A DNA stretch of 12,547 bases from DATKXO01 sp035528995 (GTDB lineage: Bacteria; Planctomycetota; Phycisphaerae; UBA1845), in the NCBI GenBank assembly GCA_035528995.1, contig DATKXO010000294.1, forward strand, positions 1 to 12,547, written 5' to 3'. The notes below the pieces were generated by a model. It did not search any database and was not told where the DNA came from. It worked only from the letters and a program-made list of their open reading frames with translations. Shown in pieces: positions 1 to 7,137 of this stretch. The position numbers and the translations under genes are program-made. Each line of letters opens with the position of its first letter. Position 1 is the stretch's first letter.

Positions 1-115
1 AGGCCATGCCGCCAGCTTGGTTCAGGGCTCAAGGTCTGGTGTGCCTCGCCGACCGGCACGCCGCGTTACAACACTGAAGGAAACCGCCGGATACGGTGAG
101 TACGTCCGGTGGTGT

Positions 116-149
116 GGGAGGACGGGGGCCGCCAGGCCCCCTCCTACCC
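116..149. other. Strong GC-rich hairpin downstream of tpx
   Basis: The stem is built from GGGGGCC (124-130) and GGCCCCC (135-141) around a GCCA loop. It is extended by AGGA/TCCT and GGG/CCC with single-base bulges. It lies about 65 bases past the tpx stop and has no T-tract on either strand. It could be a second barrier to tpx transcription or part of a dispersed element. I see no gene in bases 1-212. Confidence 0.45.
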
Positions 150-173
150 GATTTGATCGGTCGGATTGCCAAG

Positions 174-199
174 CCGGCTCGCCCTTTGCGGGCGGCCGG
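174..199 (-). terminator. Hairpin terminator candidate after tpx
   Basis: The arms are CCGGC-t-CGCCC and GGGCG-GCCGG around a TTTGC loop, giving ten base pairs with one bulged base. It begins 13 bases past the tpx stop codon on the minus strand. The following U-run is weak, so it is either a Rho-assisted or an unusual intrinsic terminator. Confidence 0.5.
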
Positions 200-212
200 A
201 ATCGTGCCTTTC

Positions 213-737
213 TTATTCCGGCGGCAGCGCCGCCTTGACCGCCTCCAGGGCCGCGTCGTAGTTCGGCTCGTTAGTCACCTCCCGAACGTACTCGACGTGG
301 GTCACCTTCTCGTTCCGGTCGATGACGAAGGCCGCACGGGTCAGCAGGCCCAATTCCTTGATCAGCACGCCGAATTTCTGTCCGAAGTCGCGATACTTGT
401 AGTCGCTGGCGGTGACCACCCGGTTGATGCCCTCGGCCCCGCAGAAACGCTTCTGGGCGAAGGGCAGATCGAGGCTCACCGTGAGGATGACCACGTCGTC
501 GGACAGAGTCGTGGCCCGCTCGTTGAAAGTTCTGGTCTGCATGGCGCACACCGGCGTGTCCAGGCTGGGCACCACGCTGATGACCCGCACCTTGCCATGG
601 AGCTGCTTGCAGTCCAGGTCGGAAAGGTCGTTGGCCGTCAGCATGAAGTGTGGGGCCGCGTCGCCCACACCGATCTCGTTGCCGATCAACGTCATGGGGG
701 TGCCTTTGAAGGTGATGGCTCCGGTTCGCTCGGGCAT
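213..737 (-). CDS. tpx: Thiol peroxidase (atypical 2-Cys peroxiredoxin)
   Basis: Reduces hydrogen peroxide and alkyl hydroperoxides using thioredoxin as reductant. The 174-residue product matches the usual Tpx length of about 165-170. The peroxidatic cysteine C64 sits in PSLDTPVC and the resolving cysteine C99 in KRFCGAEGI, the pair typical of Tpx. A GNEIGVGDAAPHF segment before the thioredoxin fold and YVREVTNEPNYDAAL near the end also fit the family. The ATG at 737 is preceded by GAGGAG (744-749 on the complement) at six bases. It is transcribed alone and diverges from the sensor kinase operon; a peroxide scavenger beside a heme sensor is suggestive, but no shared control is shown. An extra cysteine (C43) has no obvious role. 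Confidence 0.96.
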   Translation of the reverse strand: MPERTGAITFKGTPMTLIGNEIGVGDAAPHFMLTANDLSDLDCKQLHGKVRVISVVPSLDTPVCAMQTRTFNERATTLSDDVVILTVSLDLPFAQKRFCGAEGINRVVTASDYKYRDFGQKFGVLIKELGLLTRAAFVIDRNEKVTHVEYVREVTNEPNYDAALEAVKAALPPE

Positions 738-772
738 AACTCGCTCCTCAGCAGGACCTCGGGTGACGGGGC

Positions 773-778
773 ATTATA
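773..778 (-). promoter_or_regulatory. tpx promoter -10 element
   Basis: TATAAT on the minus strand, a perfect sigma70-type -10, about 35 bases before the tpx start. No good -35 hexamer lies 16-19 bases upstream; GGCGTC or TGGCGT are the best available. The promoter may be activator-dependent. Confidence 0.55.
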
Positions 779-889
779 GCCGCGAGTCGCCGGGTGACGC
801 CAGACGTGGCGGGGTCCGGCGGCGGGGCCCCGGGCAATGGCGGTCCGGGGTTTTTGCGGGGACCTGCGGTATTCCGGCCTGGGGGGCCT

Positions 890-895
890 TATACT
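890..895 (+). promoter_or_regulatory. Possible -10 for the kinase-regulator operon
   Basis: TATACT on the plus strand is the only good -10-like hexamer in the 738-1084 divergent intergenic region. The -35 position is poor (CGGTAT at 17-base spacing). If used, the transcript has a leader of roughly 180 bases containing the 924-949 hairpin. The rest of this 347-base stretch shows no gene. Confidence 0.3.
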
Positions 896-923
896 GGCCA
901 TGTCATGCCGCCGGTGTGCCGCC

Positions 924-949
924 CCGGCCGCCGCCGTATGGGCGGCCGG
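924..949 (+). promoter_or_regulatory. Perfect 9-bp hairpin in leader of sensor kinase gene
   Basis: The arms CCGGCCGCC (924-932) and GGCGGCCGG (941-949) pair perfectly around an eight-base loop. No gene ends upstream on this strand, because tpx points away. The hairpin is therefore not an ordinary terminator and would lie in the 5' leader of the kinase mRNA. It could also be a palindromic protein-binding site. Confidence 0.4.
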
Positions 950-1084
950 TGACGCGGTGGGTCCGTTGGGTCGGCACCGGAATTGCCAGTCAGTATCTCG
1001 TTCCGACCGGAGCCGGCGCCCGAGCGCCCCGGAGCGGCGCGAGGCGGCGGACCGTCGGCGCGTTCGGTCGGCCCGAGGACGCTC

Positions 1085-2266
1085 ATGACCGAAACGAAGC
1101 TGGACGAGCTGAAACGCTACGCCGGGTTCGAGCCGGCCGACGCCGAGCGCGTCATGCAGGCGGCCGACCAGCTCGCCCCCGTTCTGCCGGAAATCGTCGA
1201 GCAGTTCTACGCCCGGCTGGAGAGCGACGCGTCGGCCCGGGCCGTGCTGGACGGCAGCGGCTCGACGCGCGGACAGCTCCAGGCCACCATGCTCCAGTGG
1301 ATGAAGGAGCTCTTCGACGGACCGTACGACCGGGCCTACTACCGCAGGCGGGCCCGGATCGGGCGGGCCCACGTCGAGGTCAATCTGCCGGCGCACTTCC
1401 TGGTGCCGGCCATCAGTGTCGTGCGGACCGCCCTGACTCAGCACGTCCGCAAGTTGAATCTGCCCGATGCCGACGCCTTGATCCTGTCGGTCGGCAAACT
1501 CCTGGACCTGGACCTGGCCATCATGCTCGAGGCCTACCATATCGAGGCCGAGGAGCGCATCCGGGCCGCCGAGCGCGAGCTGTATCAGGAACGACTCGAG
1601 GAATCGGAACACCTGGCCAACGTCGGACACCTGGCCGCCACCCTGGCCCACGAGATCAAGAACCCGCTGGCCGGCATCAGCGGGGCCATCCAGGTGATCG
1701 GGCACTCGCTGGCCCCGGACAACCCGCACAAGGAGGTCATTGGCGAAATCCTCTCGGAGATCGACCGGCTGGACGCCACCGCCCGTGACCTGCTGATCTA
1801 CGCCAAGCCCAAGCCGCCCCTGCGCAAGCAACTGCACATCGGGCCGTTGCTGCAGGACACGCTGATGCGATTCCGTCAGGACCCGGTCGTCCACGGGCTG
1901 CCCATCCACTGCGACGGTCTGGAGTCCGCGGCCACCGCCCACATCGACGAGACGCAGTTCCGGCAGGTGATCACCAACCTGTTGCTCAACGCCGCCCACG
2001 CCTGCGAAAAAGGTGGGGCGGTCACCTTCCGGCTTGCTACGGCGGATGATATGGTACGAATCGAGGTGATCGACACCGGCGTTGGAGTCGCCCCGGACGC
2101 GGTAGGGCACGTCTTCGAGCCCTTCTACAGCACCAAGGCCAAGGGCACCGGGCTGGGCCTGTCGATCTGCAAGTGGATCGTCGAGTCCCACGGCGGACGC
2201 ATCACCCTGGAGAGTGAGGAGGGCAAGGGCACCAAGGTCACCGTCGAGCTGCCCGGTTCATCGTGA
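1085..2266 (+). CDS. Globin-coupled sensor histidine kinase
   Basis: Cytoplasmic two-component sensor of 393 residues with no membrane segment. Residues 1-155 match the protoglobin/globin-coupled sensor domain: the FYARL segment carries a distal-type Tyr (Y42), and IGRAHVEVNLPAHF places H96 at the expected proximal heme ligand. A helical linker (about 150-180) leads to HisKA with LAHEIKNPL (phospho-acceptor H189). The HATPase domain has an N-box (N302), VIDTGVGV (D330), FEPFYSTK and GTGLGLS. The layout resembles the characterised globin-coupled kinase AfGcHK; there heme iron state and ligand control kinase activity, so O2 or redox sensing is inferred here. The ATG at 1085 is chosen because GAGG (1075-1078) lies six bases upstream and the globin domain begins directly. 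A TTG in frame at 983 would add an unconserved Arg/Pro-rich tail. It overlaps the next gene by one base. Confidence 0.9.
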   Translation: MTETKLDELKRYAGFEPADAERVMQAADQLAPVLPEIVEQFYARLESDASARAVLDGSGSTRGQLQATMLQWMKELFDGPYDRAYYRRRARIGRAHVEVNLPAHFLVPAISVVRTALTQHVRKLNLPDADALILSVGKLLDLDLAIMLEAYHIEAEERIRAAERELYQERLEESEHLANVGHLAATLAHEIKNPLAGISGAIQVIGHSLAPDNPHKEVIGEILSEIDRLDATARDLLIYAKPKPPLRKQLHIGPLLQDTLMRFRQDPVVHGLPIHCDGLESAATAHIDETQFRQVITNLLLNAAHACEKGGAVTFRLATADDMVRIEVIDTGVGVAPDAVGHVFEPFYSTKAKGTGLGLSICKWIVESHGGRITLESEEGKGTKVTVELPGSS

Positions 2267-3627
2267 TGAAGACCCGCGTACTGATTATCGAGGACGAGAA
2301 GCTCATCCGTTGGTCCCTGCGACAGCGGTTCGACGAGGAGGGCTACATCGCCGACGAGGCCGAGACCGGCCGCGAGGGCCTGGCACTCATCCGCGAGAAC
2401 ACCTACGACCTCATCACGCTGGACTACAAGCTGCCCGACATCACCGGCCTGGAGGTCCTCGAGGAGATCCGCCGCACCGACCGTGACCTGGTGGTCATCA
2501 TGATCACCGCGTTCGGCAACATCGAGGACGCGGTGTCGGCCATGCGGCTGGGGGCGTTCGACTACATCACCAAGCCGTTCAAGATGGAGGAGCTGATGCT
2601 CACCATCGAACGCGGCCTGGAGACCACCCGCCTCAAACGGCAGGTGCGCGACTTCCGGAACCAGATCCGCAGCAAGTTCGGGATCGAGGGCATCATCGGC
2701 GCGTGCTCGTCGATGCAGGATTTGTTCAGCACCATCCGCGACGTCGCCTCCAGCGGTGCGTCGACCATCATGCTTCGCGGCGAGAGCGGCACCGGCAAGG
2801 ACCTGGTGGCCAAGACGGTGCACTACAACTCCGACCGGGCCGACCACCCCTTCGTCAACATCACCTGCACCGCACTGGCCGAGACGCTGCTGGAGAGCGA
2901 GCTGTTCGGCTACGAGCGCGGGGCGTTCACCGACGCCAAGTCGCAGAAGAAGGGCCTGCTCGAGGTGGCCGACGGCGGGACCGTGTTCCTCGACGAGATC
3001 GGCGACATGCCGCCCATGCTCCAGGCCAAGCTGCTCCGCTTTCTCGAGGAGCGGGTCTTCCGTCACGTCGGCGGCGTGATCGACATCGAGGTGGACGTGC
3101 GGGTGATCGCTGCCACCAACCGCGACATCGAGGAGGCCGTCAAAGAGGGCAAGTTCCGCGAGGACCTCTACTATCGGCTCAACATCATCCAGATCTACCT
3201 TCCGCCGCTGCGCGAGCGGGGGAGCGACCTCGACCTGCTGGCCAATCACTACCTGGCCAAGTTCACCACCGAGTTTCGCAAGCCGATCCAGGGCATTACG
3301 CCCCAGGGCAGGGCCCGGCTGCGGACGTATTCCTGGCCGGGGAACGTGCGCGAGGTTCGCAACGTGATCGAGCGGGCCGTCCTGCTGTCCAAGAGCGCCG
3401 AGCTGGGCCCGACGGACTTCGTGCTGGGCTCGCCGCGCGAGCAGGCCGACGGCATCGCCGGTCTGCCCATGCTGCCGCCCGGCGGCGTGGACCTGGCCGT
3501 CGTCGAGGAGCAACTAGTCCGCCAGGCCCTCACCCGCGCCAACGACAACCAGACCCAGGCCGCCGCCCTCCTAGGCCTGTCCCGCGACCAACTCCGCTAC
3601 CGAATGCAGAAATACAAGCTCCTGTAG
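2266..3627 (+). CDS. NtrC-family sigma54-dependent response regulator
   Basis: Transcription activator of 453 residues, presumed partner of the globin-coupled kinase. The receiver domain (1-120) has acidic E9/D10, phospho-acceptor D53, T81 and K103. The AAA+ domain (about 143-380) has Walker A GESGTGKD (172-179), the sigma54-contacting loop GAFTDA (219-224, a common variant of GAFTGA), Walker B VFLDEIGD (240-247) and FREDLYYRL with the arginine-finger region. The C-terminus carries a Fis-type helix-turn-helix (NQTQAAALLGLSRDQLRYRM). Its ATG lies in a TGATG overlap with the kinase stop, implying translational coupling; a GTG three bases earlier is possible. No sigma54 promoter was found in the window, so its targets lie elsewhere. 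Confidence 0.96.
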   Translation: MKTRVLIIEDEKLIRWSLRQRFDEEGYIADEAETGREGLALIRENTYDLITLDYKLPDITGLEVLEEIRRTDRDLVVIMITAFGNIEDAVSAMRLGAFDYITKPFKMEELMLTIERGLETTRLKRQVRDFRNQIRSKFGIEGIIGACSSMQDLFSTIRDVASSGASTIMLRGESGTGKDLVAKTVHYNSDRADHPFVNITCTALAETLLESELFGYERGAFTDAKSQKKGLLEVADGGTVFLDEIGDMPPMLQAKLLRFLEERVFRHVGGVIDIEVDVRVIAATNRDIEEAVKEGKFREDLYYRLNIIQIYLPPLRERGSDLDLLANHYLAKFTTEFRKPIQGITPQGRARLRTYSWPGNVREVRNVIERAVLLSKSAELGPTDFVLGSPREQADGIAGLPMLPPGGVDLAVVEEQLVRQALTRANDNQTQAAALLGLSRDQLRYRMQKYKLL

Positions 3628-3645
3628 GGTGCATCTCGATGCACC
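3628..3645 (+). terminator. Perfect hairpin directly after response regulator
   Basis: GGTGCATC and GATGCACC form an eight-base-pair stem around a two-base loop, starting at the first base after the TAG stop. No T-run follows. It may terminate or protect the 3' end of the operon mRNA, or be one copy of a dispersed palindrome. Confidence 0.45.
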
Positions 3646-3714
3646 AGACGTGGCCGGGATGTCACCACGAACACCACGACCGGGCATTCGCCCTCGGCCA
3701 GACAAAAGAGGCGC

Positions 3715-3753
3715 AACCACGGAGCACGCCGAGGTCGCAGAGAGCACGGAGAG
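3715..3753. repeat. Degenerate CACGGAG/CGCAGAG short-period repeat
   Basis: Units resembling CACGGAG, CACGCCGAG, GTCGCAGAG and AGCACGGAG follow one another with a period of about 9-10 bases. From memory, runs of this type occur between genes in many environmental genomes. Function is unknown. The remainder of 3646-3929 shows no convincing gene: short open frames exist but lack ribosome sites and family resemblance. Confidence 0.4.
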
Positions 3754-3929
3754 TGCTCGCACAGGGCACGGCGGGCGTGGTTCGAGCGGGCTCAATGGCG
3801 GCACTGCGCGTGCCCTGCGGGATGGCGAGCGAGAAGGCACCGACGGGCAGCCAAGAGCGGGTACGGCAGGGCATGGGCCTGGGTTCGTTACCCTGGCCGA
3901 CGTGTGCGGTGTCGCTGTGTGAACGAAAT

Positions 3930-3960
3930 GGTAAAGGCAGGTGAACCACCTGCCCCTACC
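3930..3960 (-). terminator. Terminator hairpin of the OLD nuclease gene
   Basis: Fourteen-base arms surround a three-base loop (GTT as read on the minus strand), three bases past the nuclease stop. As minus-strand RNA all 14 positions pair (12 Watson-Crick and two G-U). As plus-strand RNA the same two positions become A-C mismatches. That asymmetry favours a role for the minus-strand transcript. ATTTCGTT follows. Confidence 0.6.
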
Positions 3961-3963
3961 GTA

Positions 3964-5724
3964 CTACTCTGGCCATGAGAACTCAAACAATTTGCATAGC
4001 GCCACCCGCCATGCAGGTGGTACATCGGATGGACTTTCCCACTCGTGGACGTGCCGGTACGCCTTGAACGGTTTGTCGGAACTCGGCGGTACGTAGCCAA
4101 GTGCCTCCTCAAGATTCTTGTCTAGCACGACAAGATGGTCGGGATCACCTAGCGCCTGGCTGATTGGCGCGTTGAACTTCTCGGCACCTTCGTTGCCAAA
4201 GTCACCGTCGTGCATTACCTTTGGCGACATGCCGAGATTGCGAAGGTACTTGACGAGTGAGACAATTGACGCTTTTCCACGGGCTCTTGCAAGCTGGTAC
4301 CGCGCCTGTATGTGCTTTTGCATCTCCTGTGGGAGGAGACCGAGTGTTTGCCGAATCGCGAGAATCTCGGAGTCCCCCTCGACAATGATGGTCGCGTCTG
4401 CAAAGAACACCCTGGAAAGCTCATCATCGAATATTTGGAGCATCTTGACCCGTTGCTTGTCTTCCGCGGGCAGCGAGCCCAAGGAAGATGATACCCCATA
4501 GTTGTGGACGGAAGCAGAACCTTCCGGAGTAATGTACATGCGAGACAGGCTTTGAAGATCTTGAGAGAGGTCTATCATCCATGGCGAATGCGTACTGCAG
4601 ATAATCTGATCGGACGTCCCGAGGGAATAGATCGTGTCTCGAAGCAAATTGGCGGCCGACGGATGAAGGTACAGCTCTGGTTCCTCGAACGCAACGATCG
4701 CGGGACGAGTCTGGAGGTCCTTCTGAATCTTGAGACGGGCGTGATGACGGAGCATTGCGAAGACACACGTTCTGACCAATCCTGTACCCTGGCGCGCGGC
4801 GCCCGTTTTGATGTTTGAGAAAAGGGTGATCGCGTACTTGGGTCTTAGCACCTCAAGAAGGCCTTGAAGTGATGGCATGATTGAAATGCCGCACTCGGGG
4901 AAAACGTCTGCGATGATGGCGTTGACATCGCGCAGGAGCTTGGAGACAAGGGAGGCCTCGTCGGCCGGGTCCATTTGCTTTTCGAGGACGCCAAGCTTTT
5001 GCTGAATCGTCTCGGCAATAGGGTTACCTTGGATCAGGTCTTCAAAGAGGAGCGACAGGCACTCACCAAGTGTGTGGCGTTTCTCCCCGGACTCGATGTC
5101 TTGAGTGTCGGTAATGGCCGGTACATGTATGACTCGAGGCAGTCGCGAGAGGACATTCTGCGGTATACCGCCTGGATTCGTCACCCAGGTAGGGTTGGCG
5201 CTCGTGTCGAAATCGAGCGCATCCGGCAAGCTGCGTTCCCAGCCCTTCTTGAGTTTAGCTGAACGGTCGGCAGATCCGAAAGCTTCCTTAACCACGTCCT
5301 CTGCCAAACCGGCGGACAGAAGGTCGCCCACCGTCTTCGCCTTCTCGTACTCTTCCTTGACGGTATAGGGGTATTCGCGTGTTTCCAGCACGGGTTTTGT
5401 TGATGCGCCCGTGAGGGTCTTGCGGTATACGAACTCGTCATCAACGACCCTGCCCTTAAACCCTCGGCTCGCCGCGACTTCAGGGAGAATCTGACTGATA
5501 TAGCCCGTGATTACCGTTTTGTCCGCCCGCATTCCGTCCGGCTGTTCCAGAATATCGTTTTGTGTCATTCTCTCCGTGTCGAGCGAGAGTAGAGCCTCGA
5601 GGGCAGCAATCACCGAGCTTTTTCCAGTGTTGTTGGGTCCTATTAGGAACGTAGCAGGTTCAAAGATGAACTCGGCGTGACCGATTCTACGGAAGTTTTC
5701 GACGACGAGACGACGGACGCGCAT
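3964..5724 (-). CDS. OLD-family ATP-dependent endonuclease (AAA-ATPase + TOPRIM), solitary
   Basis: Predicted DNA nuclease of 586 residues. An SMC/RecF-like ATPase opens with MRVRRLVVENFRRI and Walker A GPNNTGKS (29-36). It continues to Walker B IVAFEEPELYLHP (343-355) and the H-loop ICSTHSPW (375-382). A C-terminal TOPRIM domain has TIIVEGDSE (445-453, E449) and MHDGDFGNE (504-512, D506 and D508), the metal-binding acidic residues. The family includes P2 Old and Gabija GajA. No UvrD-like helicase (GajB), reverse transcriptase or other partner flanks it, so a standalone (class 1-like) OLD is the best call. The ATG at 5724 has GGGAGG nine bases upstream. One sampled 60-base line is 53% GC against 67% for a line of the neighbouring regulator, which suggests horizontal transfer. 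Its natural trigger is unknown. Confidence 0.88.
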   Translation of the reverse strand: MRVRRLVVENFRRIGHAEFIFEPATFLIGPNNTGKSSVIAALEALLSLDTERMTQNDILEQPDGMRADKTVITGYISQILPEVAASRGFKGRVVDDEFVYRKTLTGASTKPVLETREYPYTVKEEYEKAKTVGDLLSAGLAEDVVKEAFGSADRSAKLKKGWERSLPDALDFDTSANPTWVTNPGGIPQNVLSRLPRVIHVPAITDTQDIESGEKRHTLGECLSLLFEDLIQGNPIAETIQQKLGVLEKQMDPADEASLVSKLLRDVNAIIADVFPECGISIMPSLQGLLEVLRPKYAITLFSNIKTGAARQGTGLVRTCVFAMLRHHARLKIQKDLQTRPAIVAFEEPELYLHPSAANLLRDTIYSLGTSDQIICSTHSPWMIDLSQDLQSLSRMYITPEGSASVHNYGVSSSLGSLPAEDKQRVKMLQIFDDELSRVFFADATIIVEGDSEILAIRQTLGLLPQEMQKHIQARYQLARARGKASIVSLVKYLRNLGMSPKVMHDGDFGNEGAEKFNAPISQALGDPDHLVVLDKNLEEALGYVPPSSDKPFKAYRHVHEWESPSDVPPAWRVALCKLFEFSWPE

Positions 5725-6078
5725 TGTTGATAGCCTCCCGTGCTGTGCTCCGGAACCTATTTGCGAAGAATGCTCATCCAGCCTCCAGGAAACGGCATCG
5801 TGACGAGGTTTCTTCGCTGCTCAAATGCCCGGGAACCTGGGAGCGTTCAGGAGTCTTAAACCTCTACGCTCGGAGTCTTACGACCAAGGCTCCTGGGCAC
5901 CCATGTGCTTGCGTGCGAATTGACCACGCCTTGCCGATTGGCGAGCTTGGACCCCGACGCTGCCAAGCTGGCCGACTGCGTTTGACGAGTTACAGGTAGG
6001 ATAGTCCGACGTGCGTGGGGATGCAAGGGGGTCTGGAGGGTGGAGCGCTGGGGCGGGGGCGAATCGGGTCAGTCCCCC
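5725..6078. other. Gene-poor region upstream of OLD nuclease
   Basis: About 350 bases without a supportable gene. Short open frames on both strands have no ribosome site or recognisable family. It must contain the OLD promoter, but no clear -35/-10 pair is visible. Contents seen are a direct repeat (5850-5880) and a G-rich plus strand from about 6010 to 6060. I looked for a retron-like or other structured RNA partner of the nuclease and could not support one. Confidence 0.4.
5850..5880. repeat. Two direct repeats GGAGTCTTA spaced 22 bases
   Basis: Copies lie at 5850-5858 and 5872-5880. The similarity extends leftwards (CGTTCA and CGCTC). A 22-base centre-to-centre distance is two helical turns, as expected for a dimeric regulator. 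They lie about 125-155 bases before the nuclease start. This is suggestive of an operator, nothing more. Confidence 0.3.
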
Positions 6079-6100
6079 ATCCCCGATGTACATCGGGGAT
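6079..6100 (-). terminator. Perfect 22-nt palindrome downstream of the amidase
   Basis: The half-site ATCCCCGATGT is followed exactly by its reverse complement, with CGGGT (6065-6069) and ACCCG (6106-6110) forming an outer stem. It begins 17 bases past the amidase stop on the minus strand. There is no T-tract. It may be a terminator, a protein-binding palindrome, or a copy of a dispersed element. Confidence 0.45.
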
Positions 6101-6116
6101 CGGCTACCCGTTGGTG

Positions 6117-7106
6117 CTATTGCTCGCCTTTTGCGCGGGCGATCCGCTGGCGAATGCTCTCGCCCGTCAGCGGATGCTCGCTGGCCCCGGCCGGCGGCAA
6201 GTGCGCCCTGCGGAGGTACGCGTGCACCTCGCTACGGAGGTGGGCCCGCATGTCGTGCCCGATGCGGCGGGACCGGTCGGCGCGCAGGGCGGCTATGTCG
6301 ATGGGGGCGACGGTGACCTTCTCGCCCGGGCCGGGGTCGGCCTGGGCCAGGATGCGGCCGTCGTAGTCCACCACCATGCTGCCGCCCGGCCAACTGAACG
6401 GCGGGTAATGCCGCATCGTGGCACCCTGATTTGCCGCCACCACGTAGACCGTGTTCTCCGCCGCCCGGGCCCGGTTGAACAGCGTCCACCAGTCCATCGG
6501 CGGCGTCGCACCCCAGGGGTCCATGTAGGCCGACACCCGGGCGATCACCTCCGCCCCGTTGAACGCGATCTGCCGGATGCTCTCGGGGAACAGGAAGTCG
6601 TAGCACACGCCCACGCCCAGCCGCCCGATCTCCGTCTCGACCACGGGGAAGATGTCGTCCTTGTAGTCCGGCAGGTCGTGCGGGCTGGCGTGCAGCTCCC
6701 ACGGTATCCACGGGTTGACCTTGCGATACTTGGACAGCACGCCGCCCGGCCCGATCAGCACCGTCGCGTTGAACACCACGTCGGGCCAGGCCGGGTCGGC
6801 TTCGAGGAACGTCCCGGTCTGGATGTAGCAGCCGTATTGGGCGGCCAGCTTCGCGTAGCGGTCGGTGTGCTCGTTGGGCAGCTCGACGGCCAGCCGCTCG
6901 CGCAGCTCCTTCACGTTGTCGTACATGGGCGACGCGTGGGCGAACTCCGGGAACACCAGCAGGCGAACGTCGAAGAACGGCTCGTAGCCGACGATGGTCT
7001 GCTCGATCATCTCGCACATGCGCCCGGTGCGCTCGGCGATCTCGCTCCGATCGGCCGGACACGGGAAATCCGTCTGACAGGCGGCCGCGTAATATCGTTC
7101 GCTCAT
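6117..7106 (-). CDS. Nitrilase-superfamily amidohydrolase (aliphatic amidase/formamidase-like)
   Basis: Carbon-nitrogen hydrolase of 329 residues, predicted cytoplasmic. The catalytic Glu-Lys-Cys triad is visible: E54 in VFPEFA, K129 in KYRKVNPW and C168 in GVGVCYDFLFPES. The YRK-x-x-PW segment and the stretch around FNGAEVIARVSAYMDPW resemble the aliphatic amidase/formamidase branch more than true nitrilases. The substrate cannot be read from the sequence; small amides are a reasonable guess. The ATG at 7106 gives the expected beta-strand start (YYAAACQTDFPCP). An in-frame ATG at 7211 would add a tail read from low-complexity repeat DNA and is rejected. No Shine-Dalgarno precedes 7106, and a TATAAT ends seven bases before it, so the mRNA may be leaderless. 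Confidence 0.88.
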   Translation of the reverse strand: MSERYYAAACQTDFPCPADRSEIAERTGRMCEMIEQTIVGYEPFFDVRLLVFPEFAHASPMYDNVKELRERLAVELPNEHTDRYAKLAAQYGCYIQTGTFLEADPAWPDVVFNATVLIGPGGVLSKYRKVNPWIPWELHASPHDLPDYKDDIFPVVETEIGRLGVGVCYDFLFPESIRQIAFNGAEVIARVSAYMDPWGATPPMDWWTLFNRARAAENTVYVVAANQGATMRHYPPFSWPGGSMVVDYDGRILAQADPGPGEKVTVAPIDIAALRADRSRRIGHDMRAHLRSEVHAYLRRAHLPPAGASEHPLTGESIRQRIARAKGEQ

Positions 7107-7113
7107 GCCCGGG

Positions 7114-7119
7114 ATTATA
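7114..7119 (-). promoter_or_regulatory. -10 element for a leaderless amidase mRNA
   Basis: TATAAT on the minus strand is separated from the ATG by seven bases (CCCGGGC), so transcription would start at or next to the A of the start codon. The -35 match at 17-base spacing is weak (TCAGCA). The absence of a ribosome site before the ATG agrees with a leaderless transcript. Confidence 0.45.
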
Positions 7120-7137
7120 GCGAACTGGCCCGGTAGT

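Noticed and set aside
692..2191. A 499-codon open frame on the minus strand opposite the sensor kinase
   Set aside because: The plus-strand frame has complete globin, HisKA and HATPase motifs; the antisense frame has none and also crosses the divergent promoter region.
3964..5724. Gabija system
   Set aside because: GajA-like architecture but no UvrD-like GajB gene on either side within the window.
5724..5999. Small open frame on the plus strand between OLD and amidase genes
   Set aside because: TTG start, no ribosome site, unremarkable composition and no recognisable family.
6111..6128. Sigma54-like TGGTGC-TTGC promoter
   Set aside because: The GG-to-GC spacing is seven bases, not the ten required, and it lies over the end of the amidase gene.
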